Below, piece by piece: positions 28,308 to 36,388 of a stretch of DNA of 64,000 nucleotides (position 1 is the stretch's first letter; the number at the start of each line of letters is the position of its first letter). The notes under the pieces are model-generated. The model was not told the origin of the DNA. It ran no database searches and saw only the letters and a list, made by a program, of their open reading frames with translations. The position numbers and the translations under genes are program-made. The stretch covers positions 1 to 64,000 of the forward strand of contig NZ_MVHH01000020.1 of assembly GCF_002086515.1 (NCBI RefSeq), read 5' to 3'. The DNA comes from Mycolicibacter arupensis. GTDB lineage: Bacteria; Actinomycetota; Actinomycetes; Mycobacteriales; Mycobacteriaceae.

Positions 28308-29483
28308 TCAGCCAGCGACCACAGGCCGCACCATCACCGTGGGCTTGACCCCGTAGCGCGGGTTGCTCAGACCGGAACCGCCGCGGGCCGCCGCAGCCGC
28401 TGCCGGCACCCCGGCGCCGACGGTGTTGACCGGGGCGCCACTGTCGTCGGCCTCGGTCCAGCCGTGGCTGACCAGCGTGGCGGCGTTGTCGGGAATCGAA
28501 CTGGCGGTGTTGGGGACGGCGGCCGGCCAACTGGACGGCACCGTGAGCCCACCGACGGGCGCCGCTGTCCCGGCGCTCGCCAGCACGGCGGAGCCACCCG
28601 CGACTGCGGACACCGGCTCCGCCGAGTCCACCAGCATCGGCGCCACTTCCGCGGCTTCGGCCGCGGGGCCGTGGGCGATGGCGCTGGCGATACCGGCGAA
28701 CATGTGCCAGGTGCCGACGTTGCTCAACGCGGCGCTGTAGGTCTGCACGCCGTTCCAGATGCCGATGTTCTGGGTGGAGTTGATGAGGTTGGACAGGAAG
28801 TCGGCGATGCCGCCCTGGGCCGGTTGGGAGGCCAGCGCCGGGGACGCCAGGGTCTGCATGGCCGAGGGAAGCCCAGAGACCAACTCCGACAGGCCGTTCT
28901 GCGCGCCGCTGGCCGAGGCCTGGGCCACCGCGGCCCCCTGGCCGGCGATCCCGGCGGGGTTGGTGCTGGGGGCGAGCGGTTTCAGCGGTTGCAGTGTCCC
29001 CGCCAGCGACGACGCCGCCGCGTAGCCGTACATCGCCAGGGCGTCCTGGGCCCACATCTCGGCGTAGACGGCCTCGACGGCCGCGATCGCCGCGGTGTTC
29101 AAGCCCAGGAAGTTCGTGGCGACCAGGGTCTGGAACTCGGCACGGTTGGCGGCCACCACCGCTGGGGGCACAGTCATGGCGAACGCCGCCTCATAGGCGG
29201 CCGCCGACGCCGACGCCTGTGCGGCGGCGTGCTCGGCGGCCGCGGCCGTGCTGTTGAGCCACGCGATGTAGGGCGCGGCGGCCGCGGCCATCGCGGTCGC
29301 GGCCGGTCCCCGCCACTCCTGACCGATCAGTGTCGAGATCACCGATTCGTAGGAGGCCGCCGTCGTGGCCAGTTCGGCGCCCAACGCGTTCCATGTCGTG
29401 GCCGCGGCGGTCATCGGTGCGGCACCGGCACCTGAGTACATCCGCGCGGAGTTGATCTCCGGGGGCAGCGCTGCGTAGTCCAT
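28308..29483 (-). CDS. PPE-family protein, SVP-type
   Basis: 391 residues. The PPE domain (about 1-175) begins [18 protein letters not shown] with the turn QEWRGPAA and LVATNFLGLNTAAI. The C-terminal half carries GLTVPSSWPAA, the SVP-subfamily GxxSVPxxW motif in variant form, and the tail NPRYGVKPTVMVRPVVAG. It follows the PE gene by 43 nt and should form a PE/PPE heterodimer exported by an ESX (probably ESX-5) system. Its stop is 28 nt before kdpD on the same strand, so read-through into kdpDE is possible. Confidence 0.93.
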   Translation of the reverse strand: MDYAALPPEINSARMYSGAGAAPMTAAATTWNALGAELATTAASYESVISTLIGQEWRGPAATAMAAAAAPYIAWLNSTAAAAEHAAAQASASAAAYEAAFAMTVPPAVVAANRAEFQTLVATNFLGLNTAAIAAVEAVYAEMWAQDALAMYGYAAASSLAGTLQPLKPLAPSTNPAGIAGQGAAVAQASASGAQNGLSELVSGLPSAMQTLASPALASQPAQGGIADFLSNLINSTQNIGIWNGVQTYSAALSNVGTWHMFAGIASAIAHGPAAEAAEVAPMLVDSAEPVSAVAGGSAVLASAGTAAPVGGLTVPSSWPAAVPNTASSIPDNAATLVSHGWTEADDSGAPVNTVGAGVPAAAAAARGGSGLSNPRYGVKPTVMVRPVVAG

Positions 29484-29526
29484 CGTGGAAGTCCGTTTCC
29501 TGTGGTGGGTTCCGGCCGGTTCGTCG

Positions 29527-30345
29527 CTAGACGAGCGGTTTGCGCGGCATCACGACCGGCTTGACGCCGTAGCGCGGACGGCCGAATCCGGGACCGCGGT
29601 CCGAGGAGCCCGCGGCGGGAATCCCGGCCGGCACCGTGGTGGCACCGCGGGGGGCGGCCTCGGTCGATTCCGCCGCGGCCAGGGAGCGTGCCTCGGCTTC
29701 CGGTTCGGCTTCACCGGCCCAGTTCGGGCGCGCCGCCGTCTTGCCGGCCTCGTTGCCCTGCCCGGCGGATGCAGCAGCCGCCGTTGGGGCGCCCGCGGCG
29801 GCGGGCGCGTCCTGGGAGACCAAGTTGCCCACGTTGGCGCCCTGGGTGTGGTGGATGACGCCGGACGGGTTGGTGATGAAGCCGGTGCCCAAGGAGGTGA
29901 AGGCCGAGGTCGACGAGGCGAGGTTCGCGGCGTTCATCGCGGCCAAAATGGCGGAGTTGCTGACGACTCCGCCCAGACCGTACGTCGGGTCGGCGAGGCC
30001 CGATCCCACGCCGGCCAGACCGGTGGCGGTGCCGATCCCCGACGTCATCGTGGCCGCCGCCGAATTGGCGGTCTCGGTCTCCCCGTAGGAGCCGGCGCTG
30101 GCGCGCAGGACGTTGACGAACATCTCCTGCATCACCGCTGCTTGGGCGCTGATCTGCTGATACAGCGCGCCGTAGGCAGAGAACTGGGTGGCTTGCAGCA
30201 GCGACACCTCGTCGGCCGCCGCGGGGGCCAGCGCGGTGGTCGATCCGGCGGCCGCGACGTTCTGGGCGTTCAACGCCGCGTCCAGGGTCTGCAGGTTGCC
30301 GGCCGCCGCGGCAAGGGCCTCGGGGTGGGTGGTCACGAACGACAT
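29527..30345 (-). CDS. PE-family protein with PPE-like C-terminal tail
   Basis: 272 residues from ATG 30345, with AAGGAG a few bases upstream; a longer in-frame start is rejected for lack of a ribosome site. The N-terminal PE domain (about 1-95) is MSFVTTHPEALAAAAGNLQ... with Pro-Glu at 8-9 and the ESX export signal YxxxE seen in SYGETE. The C-terminal ~175 residues are Ala-rich, and the end, GRPRYGVKPVVMPRKPLV, matches the tail of the neighbouring PPE proteins. It is upstream of the PPE gene at 28308-29483, forming a normal PE-PPE pair. Confidence 0.9.
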   Translation of the reverse strand: MSFVTTHPEALAAAAGNLQTLDAALNAQNVAAAGSTTALAPAAADEVSLLQATQFSAYGALYQQISAQAAVMQEMFVNVLRASAGSYGETETANSAAATMTSGIGTATGLAGVGSGLADPTYGLGGVVSNSAILAAMNAANLASSTSAFTSLGTGFITNPSGVIHHTQGANVGNLVSQDAPAAAGAPTAAAASAGQGNEAGKTAARPNWAGEAEPEAEARSLAAAESTEAAPRGATTVPAGIPAAGSSDRGPGFGRPRYGVKPVVMPRKPLV

Positions 30346-30507
30346 GACATCTCCTTGGCGGGTCCACGCCGCTTCCCGAGCGGGAATCAGCAACGTTCCA
30401 CTCTGTCGTTCCAAAACCTACTGTGAGATGTCGTTAACGAGTTCTTTACGCCCCGATCCGCATTATTGACGCTTTGCTTTCAGGCCGTGGCCCGGTGGGG
30501 TGTTTGC

Positions 30508-31749
30508 TTACCCGGCGACCACCGGCCGTGCCATCACGGTCGGCTTGAAGCCGTAGCGCGGTGTGCTCAGCCCGAAGCCTCCCCGGTCGGCGCCCAGCGG
30601 CATGCCGCCGGGCATGGCCATCATCGAACCGCCCTCTTCCGGGGCGGCCGCCCAGCTGCTGGCCTGCAGTGCGCCGGCCACCTCGACATCAGCGGCGGGC
30701 AGGGCCGCGGCCCAGGTCCCCGGCGCGGACAGTTCACCCACCAGGGTGGCCTGACCCACACCGGCCGTCACCGTCGGCGCGCTCGCGGCGAATGCTGATG
30801 CGCCACCTAAGGCGCCCAGGCTGCTCAGCGGACCGCCGGGCGCCAACAGGGCGCCGATGCCCGCACCGGCCGCACCACCGCCGAGGGCGTTGAAACCGCC
30901 GCCGGAGAAGAAGGTGGTCATCGTCGGGATCAGGCTCGCCGGGGTGAACGCCACCGAGGTTCCGGTGAAGCTCATCGCGCCGTTGAGGGGATAGGTGAAC
31001 AGCGACACCACACCGTTGATCGAGGCGTTGCGGCCGATGGCTTCCAGCAACCCGGCCAGGGTAGGCGGAGGCAGGCCCGCGTCGGCGGGTCCCGGCGAGG
31101 TCAGCGTCTGCAGGGCGTTGGGCAGTGACGAGATCGCCTGTGCCGCCTGGGCGTTGTTGTTGGCGGTAGTGTTGCCGGTGGCCTGGGTGACCGCCGCCGC
31201 CTGGTTGGCCGTGCCGTCCGGATTCGTGGTCTGCGTGGGCTCACTGAACGGAGTCACCGCCGTGGCCACCGCCGAGGACGCCGCGTAGCTGTACATGACG
31301 TCGGTGGCCTGGGCCCACATCTGGAAGTACTGGGCGTCGCTGGCCATGATGGCCGCCGAGTTCTGTCCCACCACGTTGGTGGCCACCAACTGCTTCTGCT
31401 GGGCGCGATTGGCGGCGATCAGGGCCGGGGGTGGGGTGGCGGCGTGGGCCGCCTCGAACGCGGCCGCCGCGGCGGTGGCCTGGCTGGCCGCCTCCTCGGC
31501 CTTGGTCGCCGTGTCGGCCATCCAGGCCAGGTAGGGCTTGGTGGCGGCGGTCATCGACGCCGACGCCGGGCCCATCCAGGCCTCGTCGACGAGCTGGGTG
31601 ATCGTCGTTTCACACGACGTCAGGGCCGACGAGATCTCGGCGGCCAGTCCGCGCCAGGCGGAGGCCACCGTCATCAACGGTGTCGAGCCCGGACCGGTGT
31701 ACAGACGCCCGGAATTGATCTCCGGGGGCAGCACTGCGTAGTCGATCAT
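30508..31749 (-). CDS. PPE-family protein, SVP-like
   Basis: 413 residues from ATG 31749, with AAGGAG 5 nt upstream. It begins [19 protein letters not shown], with the turn EAWMGPASAS and LVATNVVGQNSAAI in the PPE domain. The C-terminal half is Gly/Ala-rich with [11 protein letters not shown], a divergent SVP motif, and the tail TPRYGFKPTVMARPVVAG. The gene lies 32 nt after another PPE gene and 162 nt before the PE gene. Tandem PPE genes without their own PE may use the shared PE partner. Close sequence similarity to the next gene suggests tandem duplication. Confidence 0.93.
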   Translation of the reverse strand: MIDYAVLPPEINSGRLYTGPGSTPLMTVASAWRGLAAEISSALTSCETTITQLVDEAWMGPASASMTAATKPYLAWMADTATKAEEAASQATAAAAAFEAAHAATPPPALIAANRAQQKQLVATNVVGQNSAAIMASDAQYFQMWAQATDVMYSYAASSAVATAVTPFSEPTQTTNPDGTANQAAAVTQATGNTTANNNAQAAQAISSLPNALQTLTSPGPADAGLPPPTLAGLLEAIGRNASINGVVSLFTYPLNGAMSFTGTSVAFTPASLIPTMTTFFSGGGFNALGGGAAGAGIGALLAPGGPLSSLGALGGASAFAASAPTVTAGVGQATLVGELSAPGTWAAALPAADVEVAGALQASSWAAAPEEGGSMMAMPGGMPLGADRGGFGLSTPRYGFKPTVMARPVVAG

Positions 31750-31781
31750 CGTTGCTCCTTGTTGACTGTGATGCCCATGGC

Positions 31782-33008
31782 TCAGACCACCATCGGTTTC
31801 GGCATGAATTTGGGCCGGAATCCGTAGCGCGGCGTCCCGTAGTTCATGCCGGGCCGGCCCATGCCGGCGGGCACCGGCGGGGGCACGGAGGCCATGTTGT
31901 TGTGGGTCTCGGAGGGGACGGCCCACCCGCCGGGGCCGCTGGTGAGGGCCGATGCGCCGGGGGTGGCTGCCGCCCAGGTACCCGGTGCCGAGAAGGACGT
32001 CCCCACCAGCGAGGCCTTGCCCATGGTGGCGGTGACCGCCGGGGTGACCGCACTGACGCCGAAGGCGCTGCTGATCCCGCCGCCCAGGGCGCCCAATGCG
32101 CCCAGTGCGCCGCCGGGGCTCAACACCGCACCCAGGCCGCCGCCGAGGGCGCTGCCGCTGGCGGCGCTGAACCCGCCGCCGGTCACGTTGCCGATCAGGC
32201 TGGGCAGCAGTGCGGAGGGAATGAAGGCCGCGCCGGTGCCCGCGGTGTTGAACAGGTTGTACAGCGGAGTGCCGACCATGAACGCGTAGCCGTTCACCGG
32301 GTCGTTGTAGAGGAACTCGATGATCTGCTCGAGCCAGTCGGTGGATGCCGCCGGAGCCGCCATGCTCTGCAGCGCGTTGGGCATGGTGGAGATCATCTGC
32401 GCCGCCTGAGCGGTGCTGTTGGCCGTGCTCGAGCCGCCCGCCTGGGTGACCGCCGCGTCCTGGCCCACTTGGCCGGCCGGGTTGGTGTTCTGGGCTGGTG
32501 TGTCGAACGGGGTGACCTGTGATGCGGCGGCCGAGCCGCTGGCGTAGCCGTACATGGCGGCGGCGTCTTGGGCCCACATCTGCGCGTACTGGGCGTCGAG
32601 GGCCGCGATGGCCGGGGTGTTGATGCCCAAGATGTTGGTGGCGACCAGCGCCGACTGCTGCACCCGGTTGGCAGTGACCGCCGCCGGGGGCACGGTGGCC
32701 CCGCGTGCCGTCTCGAACGCTGCGGCCGCGAAGGTGGCCAGGGCCGCGGCCTGCTCGGCCAGGCCTGCGGTGCTGTTCATCCAGGCGATGTAGGGCGCGG
32801 CCGCGGCGGCCATCGAGGCCGATGCCGGGCCGAGCCATTGTTCGCCGGACAGTTCGGAGATCACCGTCTCGTAGGAGTGCGCGGCGGCCGCCAGCTCAGC
32901 GGCCAGTGCGCGCCAGGCTGCGGCGGCGGTCATCATCGGTGTCGATCCCGGTCCGCTGTAGATGCGGCCGGAGTTGATCTCGGGGGGCAGGGCTCCGTAA
33001 TCCCACAT
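31782..33008 (-). CDS. PPE-family protein, SVP-like
   Basis: 408 residues, starting [19 protein letters not shown] from ATG 33008 with no strong ribosome site. The PPE domain has the turn [10 protein letters not shown] and [14 protein letters not shown]. The C-terminal half has [12 protein letters not shown] and ends [17 protein letters not shown], lacking the final VAG of its neighbour. It is first in the leftward PE/PPE cluster, so a promoter should lie in the 33009-33200 region. Membrane-like hydrophobic stretches (ALPPSL..., [12 protein letters not shown]) are present but no true signal peptide, as expected for ESX substrates. Confidence 0.93.
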   Translation of the reverse strand: MWDYGALPPEINSGRIYSGPGSTPMMTAAAAWRALAAELAAAAHSYETVISELSGEQWLGPASASMAAAAAPYIAWMNSTAGLAEQAAALATFAAAAFETARGATVPPAAVTANRVQQSALVATNILGINTPAIAALDAQYAQMWAQDAAAMYGYASGSAAASQVTPFDTPAQNTNPAGQVGQDAAVTQAGGSSTANSTAQAAQMISTMPNALQSMAAPAASTDWLEQIIEFLYNDPVNGYAFMVGTPLYNLFNTAGTGAAFIPSALLPSLIGNVTGGGFSAASGSALGGGLGAVLSPGGALGALGALGGGISSAFGVSAVTPAVTATMGKASLVGTSFSAPGTWAAATPGASALTSGPGGWAVPSETHNNMASVPPPVPAGMGRPGMNYGTPRYGFRPKFMPKPMVV

Positions 33009-33563
33009 GATCGGCGCCTAACCCGCCGCTGCCGCGGTCGGCGTCAGCGCAGGTGGCGCGGTGGTGACTAGATACATGGCTTTTCTCTCCTCACGGAAGC
33101 CTGGTGAGCGGTCGACTTCCGCCACTCACAGTCGCGCAACACGGTGCGATTGTGAAAGCTGGTTAACGGCTTCTTAACAAAGCTGTCAGAACTCGTTACA
33201 TACATCTGCGGAGCGGTCCTGGGCGCTGCGCCGGGCCCCGCGCATTGCGGCGTCGGGAGCGGTTCGTCGGGGCCGGGGTGAACCCGCACGTTGGAGGCAT
33301 AACTCGTGGTCAACGCCGTGTTTCGTACTTGCGGCCAAGGCGCCCTGGTCGCCATGCGCCGCGGCGCGCAACGGGTGCGGGGCGGCCGTCCCAGGGGACC
33401 CGCGAAATATGTTGATAGACAATGTTGTTGCCCTGCCGATGCCCGGTGTGGCCCCTGTTTGCGACATACGGTGAACCACGAGTAACGCGGATTTAACCAG
33501 TGGATTTGGGGGAGTAAACGCTCCGTAACACGCCATTAACGACGGTTGCGCACACTACGAGAC
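33009..33563. other. 555-nt intergenic region upstream of the PPE cluster and DUF732 gene
   Basis: No convincing gene is present; the ORFs here have random-looking composition. The region has a lower GC content, with several TTAAC/GTTAAC-like words (33150-33200 and 33480-33545). It must hold the divergent promoters for the leftward PPE genes and the rightward secreted protein gene. No clear operator, repeat or terminator was identified. Confidence 0.6.
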
Positions 33564-33869
33564 ATGAAGAGCGTTCTGCTGTTGGCGGGAGTGGCCGCCG
33601 TGGTCGGCCTGGCGGCGCCGGCGTACGCAGAGCCGTTAGGCACCGACGCCGCCTTCCTCACCCAGCTGACTGGTGCCGGATTGAGCCACAAAGGCTCGGA
33701 CGAGGTCGCGATCTCGGCCGGCCACTCGGTGTGCCAGCTCATGGACGCCGGCCTGAGCCCCATGGACACCGTGGTCGCGGTGCAGACCACCAATCCCGGC
33801 TTCACGCTGCAGCGCGCCGCCGAGTTCGCCCGGATCGCCGCGCAGAACTACTGCCCCGAGTACGCCTGA
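33564..33869 (+). CDS. Small secreted DUF732-family protein
   Basis: 101 residues from ATG 33564 (MKSVLLLAGVAAVVGLAAP). The signal peptide ends AYA|EPLGTD. The mature part has the DUF732 pattern: AAFLTQLTGAGLSHKG, HSVCQLMDAGLSP, TTNPGFTLQRAAEFARIAAQNYCPE, with two cysteines likely forming a disulfide. DUF732 proteins are common secreted mycobacterial proteins of unknown function. A tRNA gene follows 63 nt later. Confidence 0.88.
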   Translation: MKSVLLLAGVAAVVGLAAPAYAEPLGTDAAFLTQLTGAGLSHKGSDEVAISAGHSVCQLMDAGLSPMDTVVAVQTTNPGFTLQRAAEFARIAAQNYCPEYA

Positions 33870-33918
33870 GCGCAGCCCCCAGCGGAGTGCCGGTGGGGCA
33901 CGCGCGCCCGCATCACGT

Positions 33919-33924
33919 TAGATT
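33919..33924 (+). promoter_or_regulatory. Candidate -10 element for tRNA-Leu (TAGATT)
   Basis: TAGATT fits TANNNT and ends 8 nt before the tRNA 5' end at 33933, the spacing expected for transcription starting at or just before the mature end. Confidence 0.45.
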
Positions 33925-33932
33925 CGCCGCGA

Positions 33933-34006
33933 GCCCCCATAGCCCAATTGGCAGAGGCAGCGGACTTAAAATCCGCACAGTGTCGGTTCGAGTCCGACTG
34001 GGGGCA
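33933..34006 (+). tRNA. tRNA-Leu (anticodon UAA), used as integration site
   Basis: The 7-bp acceptor stem GCCCCCA/TGGGGGC, D-arm GCCCAATTGGCAGAGGC, anticodon stem GCGGA/TCCGC with loop CTTAAAA (anticodon TAA) and T-arm GTCGG-TTCGAGT-CCGAC form a full cloverleaf. The variable region is only five bases, unlike the long arm of ordinary bacterial tRNA-Leu. CCA is not encoded. The 3' half of this gene is repeated at 38053-38096, so it is the target of a site-specific integration event that left the tRNA intact. Confidence 0.9.
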
Positions 34007-34007
34007 C
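33964..34007 (+). repeat. Left attachment-site repeat (within tRNA-Leu 3' half)
   Basis: This is the 44-nt stretch running from ACTTAAAATCCGCACAGTG through the T-arm and acceptor to GGGGGCAC. It recurs at 38053-38096 with a single T/G mismatch, at 33983 versus 38072. Together the copies define the island ends. Confidence 0.9.
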
Positions 34008-34062
34008 GGAGAAAGTGCAGGTAGAGGCGGTTTCGCCTCGAATAGATAGACGATTGCCCACT

Positions 34063-34087
34063 AAATACCGGTGAAATACCGGCGGCC
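34063..34087 (+). repeat. Island end repeat A, left copy (tandem ATACCGG)
   Basis: This 25-nt sequence contains two ATACCGG units 11 nt apart (AAATACCGGTG then AAATACCGGCGGCC). The copy at 37889-37913 differs by one base. Both copies are near island ends and outside genes. They could be integrase arm-type sites, but that is inference. Confidence 0.75.
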
Positions 34088-34103
34088 TGGCGAGGGGAGA
34101 GTC

Positions 34104-34117
34104 CCGTAGCTAACTCG
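34104..34117 (+). repeat. Island end repeat B, left copy (CCGTAGCTAACTCG)
   Basis: An identical 14-nt copy occurs at 37874-37887. On the left it lies 16 nt after repeat A; on the right it lies immediately before repeat A, so the order is swapped. Confidence 0.7.
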
Positions 34118-34153
34118 GAGTAGGCGGAGGTCCCTCCTGTCGGATGGGACCGA

Positions 34154-34159
34154 TACCGT
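34154..34159 (+). promoter_or_regulatory. Candidate -10 element for the McrA-like gene (TACCGT)
   Basis: TACCGT fits TANNNT, with the in-frame ATG at 34167 eight bases beyond its end and no Shine-Dalgarno. A leaderless or near-leaderless transcript is plausible and favours 34167 over GTG 34158. Confidence 0.35.
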
Positions 34160-34166
34160 GTCGGGC

Positions 34167-35360
34167 ATGGTCGCGAGCGAGATCCGTGAGAGCAGCGTCT
34201 TGGCAGCCATCGCCGAGTGCGACCGCCTTGGTCAAGAGGAGTTCCTCCGGCGCTACAACTTCGGTAAGGCTTCGAAGTTCCGCCTCGTTCATCAGGGCAA
34301 GTTCTATGATTCCAAGGCGATCGCCGGAGTTGCTCATGGATTTGCTACGAACGACTTTTGGACGACGGCTCGCCCCTTTGGCGGCGTCGGGCCAGGCGGC
34401 GCAGTTCCGATCCTCGAAGACCTCGGATTCTTAGTCGATCGAACCAGGCTACTTTTTGAACTCACAAAGCTGAAGGTCGATCAAACTCACGGGAAACCGG
34501 CGCCATATCAGTACGTGGTTCTCCTGTGGGCGATCGCTCATGCCTACGAAGGTGCACGGCGGCTGAGTCCTCTCGGTGACGTGCGCCGAGATCTGTCCCA
34601 GTTGTTGGCCCCCTTCGCGATCGCGCGTACGGCACCTGATCCGGCCATACCCTGGGCTGCGCTCGGCAACTCGGCATGGTGGGAGCATGACAACCGCGGG
34701 GCACTCGGCGGGCTGTCGCAGCTCGCATTCTGGACGGTTGCTCAGGACGAAGCTTTCCGCGCTGCAGCAATCGACGTAATTGTCCGGATCGTCGGCGATA
34801 GCGAGGAGATGAAGGGGCTCCTCGTACAGCTAGGGCTCGCGGCCCAGCAGGGAGAAGGTCAGTTTGAAACTGATGCACCCAAGGCGCCGATTCTTGGCGA
34901 CACGCCCGAGGTATCGGATGCTGTCGCCGCACAAGAAGAGTTATCGAATCCGCGTAGGAAGTTCGGTAGATCTCTAAGCGCCGCTGAGAACAAAGCGATT
35001 GAACAGCGGGCAGTGGCCGTTGTTCGCGAGCACCTAGAAACCGAACTCGGTTTTCTCACGGAGGACGTAGGCGCAACCGAGTCCTATGACGTGAAGGCAA
35101 CACGTGGGGAAGACGTGGTGAAAGTGGAGGTGAAAGGAACGACGACCTCCGGCGCAGCAGTCGTGCTCACGCGCAATGAGGTCAAACTTCATCTCGCGGA
35201 GTATCCGAGAAATGCCCTCGCAATAGTCCGCAAGATCATCTTGATGCGGGACGGGGACGAGCCTGTGGCCGCCGGTGGGGAGTTGGCTCTGACCATGCCC
35301 TGGGAGATCGACACGAGCTTGTTGAGCCCTATTGCGTACGAGTACCGAACAGGCATGTAA
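34167..35360 (+). CDS. Predicted modification-dependent restriction protein: McrA-like head plus DUF3883 nuclease-like domain
   Basis: 397 residues (MVASEIRESSVLAAIAECDR); GTG 34158 is an alternative start. Residues about 8-85 resemble the N-terminal head domain of ScoMcrA-type type IV restriction enzymes (LGQEEFLRRYNFGKASKF, GKFYDSKAIAGVAHG). The middle, about 95-200, has a sulfur-binding-domain-like layout (PYQYVVLLWAIAHAYEG, then WAALGNSAWWEHD). The C-terminal ~120 residues are a DUF3883 domain with a PD-(D/E)XK-like pattern, ESYDVKATRGEDVVKVEVKGT. The predicted role is recognition of modified (methylated or phosphorothioated) foreign DNA and cleavage. There is no HNH motif of classical ScoMcrA. 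It is in a tRNA island with atypical codon use. A strong hairpin follows. Confidence 0.7.
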   Translation: MVASEIRESSVLAAIAECDRLGQEEFLRRYNFGKASKFRLVHQGKFYDSKAIAGVAHGFATNDFWTTARPFGGVGPGGAVPILEDLGFLVDRTRLLFELTKLKVDQTHGKPAPYQYVVLLWAIAHAYEGARRLSPLGDVRRDLSQLLAPFAIARTAPDPAIPWAALGNSAWWEHDNRGALGGLSQLAFWTVAQDEAFRAAAIDVIVRIVGDSEEMKGLLVQLGLAAQQGEGQFETDAPKAPILGDTPEVSDAVAAQEELSNPRRKFGRSLSAAENKAIEQRAVAVVREHLETELGFLTEDVGATESYDVKATRGEDVVKVEVKGTTTSGAAVVLTRNEVKLHLAEYPRNALAIVRKIILMRDGDEPVAAGGELALTMPWEIDTSLLSPIAYEYRTGM

Positions 35361-35365
35361 CCACG

Positions 35366-35437
35366 GACTCAGGCCGGGGCGGGCGTCTGAAGGGACGGAG
35401 TCGTGGCTCGCGGCGTGAGCCCGCCCCGGCTGAGGTC
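35366..35437 (+). terminator. Long GC-rich hairpin after the McrA-like gene
   Basis: The arms 35368-35384 (CTCAGGCCGGGGCGGGC) and 35419-35434 (GCCCGCCCCGGCTGAG) pair over 16 bp with one bulged base, around a 34-nt loop. It begins 8 nt after the stop of the gene. There is no T-run, as is common for mycobacterial terminators. Confidence 0.6.
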
Positions 35438-35527
35438 TAGGCACGGCCGTACCGCAGCCCTGCACAGCCGCTGCACGGTTGCCCGGGTCGGCGCGGGGGT
35501 CGGGCCGGTCGACAGCGCGGCATCGGG

Positions 35528-35827
35528 CTACCGGACGCGGTAGCCGGGGTGGCCGGGTGCGTCGTAGTCGCGGGCGCTTGGCCGGCCACGGCGGGGTGTG
35601 GTGCCCCGGTACTTGCCGCCGTCTTCGGGGAGTGCGCGCTCCCGCCCGCGCGGGACCAGCCTCGGCCCGAAGCTGAATTCAGTCGGGCCGTCGTCGGTCT
35701 GGTCCCGGTTGAGCGCGATCGGGTCTTGCTCGTTGGGGTGGGACAGCAGCGGCGGTGTTGCTCGCCGGGGCGGCTCGGCGAAGCTGCGGTTGCGCTCGTA
35801 CTCCGGGAACTCGGGGTCCATGTTCAT
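35528..35827 (-). CDS. Small Pro/Arg-rich phage-associated hypothetical protein
   Basis: 99 residues from ATG 35827 (MNMDPEFPEYERNRSFAEPP), whose start overlaps the stop of the upstream capsid-like remnant (ATGA). The chain is polar and proline/arginine-rich (LSHPNEQDPIALNRDQTDDG, FSFGPRLVPRGRERALPEDG) and probably disordered. No family is recognised. The stop/start overlap and strand suggest it belongs to a phage structural operon of which only this gene stayed open. The expression signal is unknown. Confidence 0.5.
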   Translation of the reverse strand: MNMDPEFPEYERNRSFAEPPRRATPPLLSHPNEQDPIALNRDQTDDGPTEFSFGPRLVPRGRERALPEDGGKYRGTTPRRGRPSARDYDAPGHPGYRVR

Positions 35828-36300
35828 CGGACGTAGTCGAATGTCGGCGCGGTGTAGGTGGTGCTTGTGACGATCTGGCAGACGACTGCCGCGCCCCGGT
35901 GTCGGACGCCGACGCCATGGTCCGTGCAAAAAAGGCATCGACCAGGGGATATTGTCCACGACCGCCAGGGATGAGGCGCAGGCCGTGGTACGCGGGGTTC
36001 TCATGCTGGCGCACCGCGACCGGATTGTCGGAGCTATTGGGTCCGCTCGAAGCCACTACCGCGACATAGCCCTTCGGGATGAAGTACGAAGCAACGACGA
36101 ATGCGCCGCCGTAGCTGCCGGTGACAGGCAAGCCCGCATACTCGGCGGGCGGCTTGGTGCCCTCGATGTGCTCGGCAGTCAAAAACGCCGGGGCGCTTGT
36201 ACGGCGACTACATTCCCGAAGAGGAGGGTGGCGCGCTTAATACGTTGCCCGCACCACCGCCAGCGCCTAAGCCAGCCGGCGACAACTCACCGAACAATGA
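35824..36300 (-). pseudogene. Frameshifted remnant of a phage major-capsid-like gene
   Basis: Reading the complement and changing frame twice gives one continuous protein-like sequence: KRATLLFGNVVAVQAPRRF, then AEHIEGTKPPAEYAGLPVTG... NPAYHGLRLIPGGRGQYPLV, then GVGVRHRGAAVVCQIVTS... and a TGA at 35824-35826. The first break is at a run of five A (36181-36185); one more base would restore the frame. The second is near 35915-35919, at ACCATGGC, consistent with one lost base. The C-terminal GVGVRHRGAAVV and GYVAVVASSGPN...NPAY pattern recalls actinophage capsid proteins from memory. The N-terminus is missing or unrecognisable. It is decayed and not expected to be functional. Confidence 0.6.
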
Positions 36301-36388
36301 AGTTAAATTGTTCGGTTGATTTGTCCTTCCTGGTAGCGTGCACGACCGCAGCATCCGCATCAGGTTGTGCTGTGGAGAGGTGGGGCGG

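Noticed and set aside
33186..33536. 116-codon frame upstream of the PPE cluster
   Set aside because: No ribosome site, no recognisable domain and random-looking composition; the region is expected to be regulatory.
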